Below are positions 1 to 6,633 of a stretch of DNA of 20,491 nt, piece after piece (position 1 is the first letter of the stretch; each line of letters opens with the position of its first letter). The stretch comes from an uncultured Phocaeicola sp. GTDB taxonomy: Bacteria > Bacteroidota > Bacteroidia > Bacteroidales > Bacteroidaceae. Made by a program: the position numbers and the translations under genes. The notes under the pieces were generated by a model, which did not search any database, had not been told where the DNA came from, and saw only the letters and a list, made by a program, of their open reading frames with translations. Location of the stretch: contig CAPAOL010000050.1 of assembly GCA_948579315.1 (NCBI GenBank), positions 1 through 20,491 on the forward strand. Direction: 5' to 3'.

Positions 1-133
1 AAGTTTTGAGAACTAATACATTTTTGGCAAAAAAAATAGGAATTTATATAAAAAAATAGTTCTCTCATTTATTTATATTCTTCTTTATTTCGTTTCAACA
101 GCTCTGTAATATGTTGATATAATGTGTGTTAAT

Positions 134-173
134 ACATTTTGTAGATCTCTTATCAAGAGATCTACAAAAATGT
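134..173. terminator. Long inverted repeat upstream of the regulator
   Basis: A near-perfect stem has arms at 134-150 and 156-173 and a five-base loop (TATCA); the only defect is one extra A in the right arm. A short T run follows at 176-180. It most likely terminates transcription entering from the left, and the A/T flanks would let it work in both directions. No gene is visible between position 1 and this repeat. A protein-binding site is an alternative that the sequence does not exclude. Confidence 0.6.
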
Positions 174-251
174 CGTTTTTAAGACCTTTTTATATATGGA
201 ATATATCTGGTCTTTGAAGCGGTATAATTAAATGAAAACAACATAAAGCAG

Positions 252-740
252 ATGGAATATCTATTTCTGAGACGTAAACGCACGACCGCTACTTCCGAGC
301 GACAGAAGACTTTGCTTTTCAAGGCTGCCGAGCGGCAATGGAAAGAGGAGTTTGCCGGAAAGGAAACAGACATTCGCAAGGTGGATTGTAATATATATAA
401 AGGTATATTGTACCAGCTTGAGATACGTCAGGTATTTCTTGACACCTCGCTTTCTCTGAAGAAACTGAGTGCACTGCTTGAAACAAACCAGACCTATCTG
501 AGCAATGTGGTGAACAAATACTTCGGTTGTAATTTGAAGGAACTTGTGAACACGTATCGTGTGGAATATGCCAAAGAACTTCTCTGTTCCCGACGTTGTG
601 CGCTGACTGAGCTGCCTTGCAGTTGTGGCTTTGCTTCGAAAAGTGCTTTCTACTCTGCTTTCAGCCGTATTGTCGGGGTATCACCTTTGTCATATCAGAC
701 TCAAGAAAGGAGGAGGCATCATTTGCAGGCAGTAAACTAG
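252..740 (+). CDS. Short AraC-family helix-turn-helix regulator
   Basis: A 162-residue protein whose C-terminal part (about residues 55-150) is an AraC/XylS DNA-binding domain. The first helix-turn-helix is near LSLKKLSALLETNQTYLSNV (68-87). The second is near residues 118-148, with the typical GFASKSAFYSAFSRIVGVSP pattern. The N-terminal 50 residues are basic and charged (FLRRKR near the start) and resemble the linker that follows the last membrane helix in larger Bacteroidetes AraC sensors; no sensor domain is present. An in-frame stop at 225-227 excludes a longer reading frame, so this is either a compact regulator or the surviving tail of a bigger one. It ends 77 bases before the lipoprotein gene on the same strand, so that gene is the likeliest target. 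The ligand is unknown. Confidence is high for the domain and low for the target. Confidence 0.8.
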   Translation: MEYLFLRRKRTTATSERQKTLLFKAAERQWKEEFAGKETDIRKVDCNIYKGILYQLEIRQVFLDTSLSLKKLSALLETNQTYLSNVVNKYFGCNLKELVNTYRVEYAKELLCSRRCALTELPCSCGFASKSAFYSAFSRIVGVSPLSYQTQERRRHHLQAVN

Positions 741-817
741 CTAAGCTATTAATAATGAAATTAATATGTATAACCAATTTTAGTTTTTTAAATTTATAAA
801 TTTAAAGTTTTTCTATT
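741..817. promoter_or_regulatory. A/T-rich palindromic leader of the lipoprotein gene
   Basis: The gap between regulator and lipoprotein contains a perfect 20-base palindrome at 787-806, ending 11 bases before the lipoprotein ATG, and a weaker inverted repeat (TATTAAT at 747-753 with ATTAATA at 760-766). I find no TAnnTTTG box here. The palindrome could bind a dimeric regulator or fold in the messenger RNA next to the start codon. Its composition is so A/T-rich that chance is a fair alternative. Confidence 0.35.
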
Positions 818-3682
818 ATGAACAAAAAGTTTTTAAGTGCAATCCTGTTCGGAGCCTTAATGGTGACCTCGACAGGAACATTTGTGTCTTGTAAGGACTA
901 TGATGATGACATTGACCGCATCGACAAGGAATTGAGCGAAGTCAAGGAAACCATTGCAAGTCTTGACTCGGCAATTAAGGCAGGTAAATTCGTTCAGTCA
1001 TGTAATGAGGTTACCGGTGGATATGAACTGGTTTTCACTGACGGTTCCAAAATTACTATCAAGAATGGTACGAATGGAACAGATGGAGCAGCCGGTACTA
1101 CTGTTATCCCTGAATTCCGTGTGGAAGGTAATTACTGGCAGGTCAGCACAGACAAAGGTGCTACTTGGGTGGATGTGAAAGATACCGAAGGTAACAAAGT
1201 TCCGGCCAGAGGTCAGGATGGTGAAGCTGCCGGTTCAAACGTGTCTTGGGTGACAGTGGATGGTGTGGAATACATCAAGATCGGTGACAAAGTTACTGAT
1301 TTGAAGCAGAACAATGAATTTCCTAACATTGCTGTAGATGCTGAAAGCAAGACTGTAATCGTGACTATCGACGGACAGAACTATACTTTGCTGCAGGAAG
1401 GTTCTGCATTCAAAGGGTTACAGACTGTAGTTTACAGAAAACAGGCTGTTAATGATGCCGAAGATGTTTGTAAAGCTTATGATATCTATTGGATGGAAAA
1501 TGAAGGAAGTCTTAACCCAGATAAGGATGTCTTGTTTGCATCTGTTCCTGCTTATGCTTCATTCAAGGTATATCCGGGTGATTTCTCATTGAATAATGCG
1601 AAATTCTCCTTTGTTGATACGTATCAGGTTCGTAGTGTCGCTCCTGCTTTGACCTATATGGAAGGTTCTGCAAAATTAGAAAACGGTATTTTGAGCCTTG
1701 CTATTTTGCCGAATGAAGGTATTGGAAATAATACCTATGCAACCTCATTGGATGTAACTATGTATGGTCAATATACATCAGCTTCCGATTATTTCACGGT
1801 AAGTAGAACACATGCATCTGTAAAGAGCATTGTAAATGCTTTTACCTCTACTAATATGAAAGAAGATAAATACCCTGCAATAATCAATGCAGATGGTGCT
1901 TCTTATGATGGTAAATCTTATGGATGCTTTGACTATCAAGGTGTTTATAATGTAAATGATTCTATTGACGCTTACATTTTCGGAGCAGCAAAAGTATGGT
2001 TGAAGTCAACCAATATTTCATATACCAGAGTGTTTAGATTGTTGGATCAGAATGAGGATTATACATTTAATGAACAACCTATTAAAACTCGTCAGGGTAT
2101 CTTTGATTTTAAAGATAATGTTTTGTCTGTAAAATCGACTAACCAGGCGTCTGCTATTGATGAATACGCTGCGATAGAAGTGACTACTACAGTTAAACCA
2201 CAGGAAGAAGGTGTTAAAGAATACGAGGTGAAGAATGTAGTCTTCATCAAGGCTGTTCGTCCTGCTGTTAATCCTGTATTTGGAACCGTTGCTTTGAAAC
2301 CGTTGGATGCTAAGGAAAACTTTACATTTGCATACAATAGCTCACAGGCCCGGATCATTACTTTGGATGTCCGTAACTTTGAGGCTGCTATTGAAGGTCG
2401 TGATGTTATTTCTAATAAAAATAAGGAATATTGCACATTCATTACATTGAACAAGCCTGTATATGATGCTGGTGGCAAGTTAATGAAATATGAATCAATA
2501 TCTGATGACTGTAATCAATATTATCAAGATAACAATTTGTCGACTACTATTCCTGCAAAGGTTACAGACTTGGCAAAAGCTCTTGAAACGGTTAAAAATG
2601 AGGCTGTCTTGTATTATAAGAACGGTGGAAACAATGCCGATAAGGACTCTTTGTTCTTGATTTTGACACCGGGTGCTAACTTTGCACAATTCAAGAATAT
2701 GTCATTGCTAGCCGGAGCTTCTTCTTATGGACTCTTTGGTTGGGGAGCTACTGAGAAGATGACTAACGGAGTGAACACACCGTATGCAGTTTACAACAGC
2801 TTCGTAAACAAGCTGTTTAAGGTTTCTGTAGATAACTTCTCTGTAACCTATAACTTTGATTGTCCTATCAAGGATGAATATAAGAGTCGTACTATTATCG
2901 GTACATGGACAAAAACTGGCGGTGCTTATAGCAAATTCATCATGGAATCTAACTACTTCGACAAGATGTACAATGTTGTTCCTGAAGATGCGACAGTTGA
3001 GTTTGAATTGGATTATAAGAAGCAGAATGCTTATGTTCAGGAGATGATGAAAGAACAGAACGGTATCAAGAATATTGAATGGACTAGCACTAATCAGATT
3101 GTCTTTACTCCGCATGTAGATTTGGCTAAGGTTGGAACTTTGAAAGTTGATATCTATGATGCTACTGCCGGTTCTGCTAAGCGTGTATTGTTTGCGACTG
3201 AAGACTGGAAGGTGGAACAACCTATCTTGGCATTCACTGATGTTGTTGATTTGAAGTATAATAATCCGGCATTGGCTACAAACGATCAGATTAAGATTAT
3301 TGATTTGATTAATGCATTGAATGTTAAGGCAACAGAAGCTTCTTATAAAAAATGGACAAACTTGACATTGAAAGATGCTGTTGGCAATACATTGGTAAAA
3401 TACGATGTCACTAAGATTGCTGCTGAAGAAACCATAGCTGAAACATTGTATAGAAAAAATGCTGCCGGTAATGCTGTTGCTGAAGCTACAGGATTGGAAA
3501 TTTCTTTGGATGAGAATGAAACAGACTTTACTTATGATGCAGCTACTGCAACTCTTACTTGGAAGGGAACTCCGGAAGGTACAGTATATACTCATGATGT
3601 AAACTTGAATATTACTTATACTCATAACTGGGGTGTTGTAACCAAGACATTCAAGGTAACTGTAACAAGAAAAGTACAGTAA
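818..3682 (+). CDS. Large surface lipoprotein with DUF4988/PL29-N-like N-terminus
   Basis: A 954-residue protein starting MNKKFLSAILFGALMVTSTG, a signal peptide ending in a lipobox with the lipidated cysteine at residue 26 (FVSCKDYDDDID). The acidic stretch right after the cysteine is the kind that directs Bacteroidetes lipoproteins to the cell surface. Residues about 30-57 form a short coiled coil. A brief collagen-like NGTNGTDG segment and a W-x-V-S-x-D-x-G-x-T-W element follow, the arrangement found in Bacteroides proteins annotated DUF4988 or 'PL29 family lyase N-terminal domain'. The remaining 750 residues are beta-rich with no motif I recognise, and no lyase catalytic residues can be assigned. 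Codon use is strongly skewed (mostly TTG for leucine, GCT for alanine, AAG for lysine later in the gene), which suggests strong expression. A surface-layer or adhesin-like role is an inference. A terminator-like hairpin follows, and an AraC-type regulator precedes it. Confidence 0.8.
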   Translation: MNKKFLSAILFGALMVTSTGTFVSCKDYDDDIDRIDKELSEVKETIASLDSAIKAGKFVQSCNEVTGGYELVFTDGSKITIKNGTNGTDGAAGTTVIPEFRVEGNYWQVSTDKGATWVDVKDTEGNKVPARGQDGEAAGSNVSWVTVDGVEYIKIGDKVTDLKQNNEFPNIAVDAESKTVIVTIDGQNYTLLQEGSAFKGLQTVVYRKQAVNDAEDVCKAYDIYWMENEGSLNPDKDVLFASVPAYASFKVYPGDFSLNNAKFSFVDTYQVRSVAPALTYMEGSAKLENGILSLAILPNEGIGNNTYATSLDVTMYGQYTSASDYFTVSRTHASVKSIVNAFTSTNMKEDKYPAIINADGASYDGKSYGCFDYQGVYNVNDSIDAYIFGAAKVWLKSTNISYTRVFRLLDQNEDYTFNEQPIKTRQGIFDFKDNVLSVKSTNQASAIDEYAAIEVTTTVKPQEEGVKEYEVKNVVFIKAVRPAVNPVFGTVALKPLDAKENFTFAYNSSQARIITLDVRNFEAAIEGRDVISNKNKEYCTFITLNKPVYDAGGKLMKYESISDDCNQYYQDNNLSTTIPAKVTDLAKALETVKNEAVLYYKNGGNNADKDSLFLILTPGANFAQFKNMSLLAGASSYGLFGWGATEKMTNGVNTPYAVYNSFVNKLFKVSVDNFSVTYNFDCPIKDEYKSRTIIGTWTKTGGAYSKFIMESNYFDKMYNVVPEDATVEFELDYKKQNAYVQEMMKEQNGIKNIEWTSTNQIVFTPHVDLAKVGTLKVDIYDATAGSAKRVLFATEDWKVEQPILAFTDVVDLKYNNPALATNDQIKIIDLINALNVKATEASYKKWTNLTLKDAVGNTLVKYDVTKIAAEETIAETLYRKNAAGNAVAEATGLEISLDENETDFTYDAATATLTWKGTPEGTVYTHDVNLNITYTHNWGVVTKTFKVTVTRKVQ

Positions 3683-3711
3683 ACATTCGGGCTAAGATAG
3701 AAAGTATAGTT

Positions 3712-3719
3712 TAAATTTG
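3712..3719 (+). promoter_or_regulatory. Candidate -7 box for the membrane-protein/Nudix/SDR cassette
   Basis: TAAATTTG fits the Bacteroidetes TAnnTTTG consensus. An imperfect -33 (TTCG at 3686-3689) lies 22 bases upstream, slightly far. Transcription would start near 3726 and give a leader of about 95 bases that contains the hairpin at 3750-3796. It is the only -7 match I see between the lipoprotein and the cassette. Confidence 0.35.
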
Positions 3720-3749
3720 ATATGCTTTCTTCTTGATAACTTCAAGCGA

Positions 3750-3796
3750 GGAGGGGATATGAATCTGATTACAGAAGAATATCCTCTCCTTTTTTA
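3750..3796 (+). terminator. Rho-independent terminator after the lipoprotein gene
   Basis: Arms at 3750-3760 (GGAGGGGATAT) and 3779-3789 (ATATCCTCTCC) pair over 11 bases with one G-T-type mismatch and are followed by a run of seven T. The loop is 18 bases. It should end the lipoprotein transcript. It lies only 24 bases before the next ATG, so it may also act as a barrier or attenuator for the cassette. Confidence 0.75.
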
Positions 3797-3820
3797 TTAT
3801 AAAAATATATTCTTGATATA

Positions 3821-4477
3821 ATGACGAAATTAGTTCGATGCGGTATAAACTTTTATGCGGATGTAGATAATAAAAAAGCGGTAAATGATAGGGATGCCTT
3901 GCAGAACACTAAATTAATGGAACATTATACTCACCTTCTTGGTCAATTACAGTATGAAGGAGCTGGTATCTGGAGCCGTTTTAATATTATGTTCGGAATA
4001 AATGTTTCTTTATTCGGATTGGAAACCGTCTTGTTTAACTCTGTATGTCAAACTTCTGAATACCTGACATTTATTATTGCATTTGGCGGATTGTCATTTT
4101 CAATATGGTCTATTTACGTAATGCAGAGATTATGGAGTTATCATGAGCACTGGAAGAATATGTTATGTGAAGCGGAAAAGGCTTTTCCGGATGAGTATGT
4201 GAAACTTTTCACAAAGATTCCTTCTAATTTGAAAAGAGAGAAAAAGTCTTGGGAGTTATGGCTGAAATCATACACCCAACCTTTTTTTGCTATATTGTCT
4301 CTTATTTGGTTGCTTATTATGGTGTTAAACCATGCTATTTATACTGATATGCTGAATAAGGAAAATATTATTCATCACGTGGGTGTGGTGAAAATACAAC
4401 AGAATGAAAATTTAAAAAATAATGAAAATGAAAAAGATGATGGATTCGACTACTGTGATTATTACTACAACAGATAA
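3821..4477 (+). CDS. Three-helix membrane protein of unknown function
   Basis: A 218-residue protein not recognised as a named family. Three hydrophobic helices are predictable at about 54-74, 81-102 and 153-174. The region before helix 1 carries QLQYEGAGIWSRFNIMFGIN, a W-x-R-F-N pattern seen at the membrane entry of several small bacterial membrane proteins. Between helices 2 and 3 lies a charged 50-residue loop rich in lysine and glutamate. The tail after helix 3 is polar and ends in an acidic and tyrosine-rich stretch (DDGFDYCDYYYNR). I use the ATG at 3821; an in-frame ATG at 3917 would give a shorter form lacking the first 32 residues. Its last 56 bases overlap the Nudix-cupin gene, so translation is probably coupled and the two are expected to act together. 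A loose resemblance to small membrane effectors next to nucleotide-processing enzymes is an inference only. Confidence 0.75.
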   Translation: MTKLVRCGINFYADVDNKKAVNDRDALQNTKLMEHYTHLLGQLQYEGAGIWSRFNIMFGINVSLFGLETVLFNSVCQTSEYLTFIIAFGGLSFSIWSIYVMQRLWSYHEHWKNMLCEAEKAFPDEYVKLFTKIPSNLKREKKSWELWLKSYTQPFFAILSLIWLLIMVLNHAIYTDMLNKENIIHHVGVVKIQQNENLKNNENEKDDGFDYCDYYYNR

Positions 4478-5318
4478 TAGAGTATTGTTGCAGAAAAGAG
4501 ATGAGAACCCGGATATAGAGTACCCCGGATATTATTCTCTTGTTTCTGGCTACCTTGAGGAGGAGGAAACCCCTCTAGATGGCATTATCAGAGAACTGAA
4601 GGAAGAATTTGAACACAAGAAATCCCAAAAGGTGCATTTTAGTTCTATAACCTATTTGGGGTCTGAGTATAGGGCAGACTATGATAGGTGGGAATATATT
4701 CATCATACTTATTTGATGGACGATGCAGCGGATATCCGTATTTTGGAAGGTGAATCTTTTGTCTTGCTGGATATGGATGAGTGTTTGAGATTGGAGAACC
4801 TTGCTCCTCATCATAAGTTGTTTTTATTAAAATATCGTGCCGGATTATGTAAAATTGACGTGCGGGAGCAATCAAAAAAAATGTTTGATGAAATAACTGT
4901 CAGGGATTTGATAAAAGTGGAATCCGTAGGGGATGTGAAAAATTATAGCTTGCTGGAGGCGGGGACTGGTTTTGTAATTGGCGAGGGTACTACTTTGAGT
5001 GCTTCAATTCCAGCGGTGGAAGCCGCTAAATATATAGGATTCTTGCAATTCGTCCCAAAGGTTCTTAGAGGCAATCATTATCATTTTAGAAAGGTGGAAT
5101 ATATGCTTATTTTACAGGGGCGTATGCATGCCACTTTTCAGAAATATGATGATAGTGAGGCTGTAATAGAAGAGATTTGGGAAAAGGGGGATTTGGTACG
5201 GACTTTACCGGGGTGCGTCCATACATTAACAGCTTTAGGAGAGTCGAATGTGTTGACTATTGAGTTTTCTCCACAGCCTTATGTTGCGAGGGATGTGTTG
5301 ATGAATGATAAAAAATAG
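4422..5318 (+). CDS. Nudix hydrolase fused to a CapF-like cupin
   Basis: A 298-residue two-domain protein. Residues about 9-145 are a Nudix domain: the box fits G-x5-E-x7-R-E-L-x-E-E with G43, E49, R57, E58, E61 and E62. The box ends in FE instead of the usual x-G-U, but the metal-binding glutamates are kept. Residues about 160-290 are a cupin with motif 1 R-G-N-H-Y-H-x4-E-x6-G (H219, H221, E226, G233) and a motif 2 histidine in LPGCVHTL (H267). The RGNHYH core resembles the cupin of CapF and the RGxHAH core of FdtA/WxcM sugar-nucleotide isomerases. Expected activities are hydrolysis of a nucleoside diphosphate-linked compound and metal-dependent epimerisation or isomerisation of a keto-sugar nucleotide; the substrate is unknown. 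Start: several in-frame ATGs (4422, 4428, 4437, 4440) precede the domain, and any could be used. It overlaps both neighbours (56 bases upstream, 14 downstream). Confidence 0.85.
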   Translation: MKMKKMMDSTTVIITTTDNRVLLQKRDENPDIEYPGYYSLVSGYLEEEETPLDGIIRELKEEFEHKKSQKVHFSSITYLGSEYRADYDRWEYIHHTYLMDDAADIRILEGESFVLLDMDECLRLENLAPHHKLFLLKYRAGLCKIDVREQSKKMFDEITVRDLIKVESVGDVKNYSLLEAGTGFVIGEGTTLSASIPAVEAAKYIGFLQFVPKVLRGNHYHFRKVEYMLILQGRMHATFQKYDDSEAVIEEIWEKGDLVRTLPGCVHTLTALGESNVLTIEFSPQPYVARDVLMNDKK

Positions 5319-6168
5319 CTTGAGTATGGGAACCATTGCAGTAACGGGGGCTACCGGTTATTTGGCTGAGAAATTGATAGAACGGTTGATTACCCAAGGA
5401 CATACTATTCATGCGATAGCCAGGAATGAAGGAAAACTGATTGCTCTGAGGGAGAAATTTAAAAGCGTTCAAATCTTTCCATGCCCCGTTGAAGATTATC
5501 TTTTATTGAAAAAGGCATTGAATGGTTGTGATGGGATATTTCATTTGGCTGCGTTTAAAGATGTCATTTTGGCAAAAGAACATCCTCTGAAAGCTGTTCA
5601 GACTAATATTCTTGGTACGTTGAATCTTCTTAAAATAACCGTTGAGGAACAGAACATAAAATTTATTCTGGCAACAAGCACTGATAAAGCTGTTCAAGTT
5701 TCAGGAACGTATGGGGCTACTAAATTGCTTATGGAGAATCTTTTTGGGGATTTTGAGCAAATAAACGGATCGAATTGCGCTTATAGGATAGTTCGTTATG
5801 GAAATGTATTGCATTCTACAGGGTCTGTTTTGGTAAAATGGAAGTATGCATTAGAAAATAGGAAGGAACTTATATTGACAGATCCTGAAGCTACCCGGTT
5901 TTTTATTACGTGGGAACAGGCAATAGATGTTATTTTTTCCTGTTTAAATGACGCTCAAAGTGCGGAACCGTTTTATCCGCCTGATATGAAATCGATAAGC
6001 TTAGGAATTTTATTGGAACTCACAATAAGAAAGTATGCTAAAACTGTTCCTGACATCAGAGTTATCGGTTTACAAAAAGGGGAAAATAAGCACGAATGTA
6101 TCACGGCAGACTTAAGCAGTGAATATGCTGAAAGATGGAATAATGAGGAATTATTAAACCTTATCTAG
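5305..6168 (+). CDS. CapE/FlaA1/PseB-like sugar-nucleotide dehydratase (SDR)
   Basis: A 287-residue extended short-chain dehydrogenase. The NAD(P)-binding loop TGATGYLAE is at 14-22. FHLAAFKDV (79-87) matches the FHxAAxKxV segment of UDP-N-acetylglucosamine 4,6-dehydratases. STDKA (125-129) with YGATK (136-140) supplies the catalytic Asp, Lys, Tyr and Lys arrangement of FlaA1/PseB/CapE. RYGNVLHSTGSV (168-179) and TDPEATRFFIT (193-203) also follow that family. These enzymes remove water from UDP-N-acetylglucosamine and often epimerise C5, making 4-keto-6-deoxy sugars. At 287 residues it is a little shorter than the usual 320-340, the loss being mainly at the C-terminus. The start at 5305 overlaps the Nudix-cupin gene by 14 bases; an in-frame ATG at 5326 sits closer to the Rossmann strand and is a good alternative. 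No glycosyltransferase or flippase genes flank it. Confidence 0.85.
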   Translation: MIKNSLSMGTIAVTGATGYLAEKLIERLITQGHTIHAIARNEGKLIALREKFKSVQIFPCPVEDYLLLKKALNGCDGIFHLAAFKDVILAKEHPLKAVQTNILGTLNLLKITVEEQNIKFILATSTDKAVQVSGTYGATKLLMENLFGDFEQINGSNCAYRIVRYGNVLHSTGSVLVKWKYALENRKELILTDPEATRFFITWEQAIDVIFSCLNDAQSAEPFYPPDMKSISLGILLELTIRKYAKTVPDIRVIGLQKGENKHECITADLSSEYAERWNNEELLNLI

Positions 6169-6232
6169 AAAATACTATGAATGATAGATAGTTAAATCTT
6201 TCTTTTAAGACGGGGAATTGCAGTATATTGAT

Positions 6233-6240
6233 TACTTTTG
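6233..6240 (+). promoter_or_regulatory. -7 box upstream of the transposase remnant
   Basis: TACTTTTG matches TAnnTTTG exactly and lies 34 bases before the ATG at 6275. I see no clear TTTG at the right distance upstream. Confidence 0.45.
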
Positions 6241-6274
6241 TCCTGTATCATAACTTATTAAACCTCGGATAGAT

Positions 6275-6628
6275 ATGGGAACAGAAGGCATACAGGATAA
6301 ATACATCAACCCTTATGCCGATTTCGGCTTCAAGCTGCTTTTCGGCACGGCAATGAACAAGGAACTTTTCGAGGCTGCCGAGATAGCTAAGTTCAATCCT
6401 AAGGAATTAGGCGAGTATTGGGAAAGTTTGAAGAATTTCCGTGATTGGTACAGTGTGATGTCCACCCAGTTGAAAAAAGGGCGTGAGGAAGGTCTTAAAG
6501 AAGGTCTTGAGCAAGGTCGTAAGGAAGAATGCTTCAAGAATGCAAAAAAAATGAAACAGGCCGGTATTGCATTTGATGTAATTGCACAGGTTACCGGTCT
6601 GTCTATAGGGGAAATAGCGTCTTTGTAA
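6275..6628 (+). pseudogene. Internally deleted PD-(D/E)XK nuclease family transposase
   Basis: This 117-residue open frame joins the two ends of a protein normally near 300 residues. Residues 1-31 (DKYINPYADFGFKLLFGTAM) are the N-terminus of the Bacteroidetes 'Rpn / PD-(D/E)XK nuclease family transposase'. Residues 32-117 are its C-terminus: FEAAEIAKF, DWYSV, the glycine-glutamate repeat KKGREEGLKEGLEQGRKEE, and a terminal NAKKMKQAG...VTGLSIGEI module. The nuclease core with its catalytic acidic and lysine residues, roughly 180 residues, is missing. The junction falls at KELF, around position 6366, and keeps the reading frame. The start, the stop and an upstream -7 box are intact, so a short product may still be made. 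It ends 5 bases from the convergent M20 gene. The family's usual size is from memory. Confidence 0.75.
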
Positions 6629-6633
6629 GTCGT

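Noticed and set aside
2708..3625. A 305-codon open frame on the minus strand opposite the lipoprotein gene
   Set aside because: It mirrors a strongly biased coding gene, is rich in Ile, Ser, Cys and Asn with no domain, and has no promoter box. It is a shadow frame.
3821..6168. Capsular polysaccharide locus
   Set aside because: Only the dehydratase and cupin fit; there are no glycosyltransferases, flippase, polymerase or export genes in the window.
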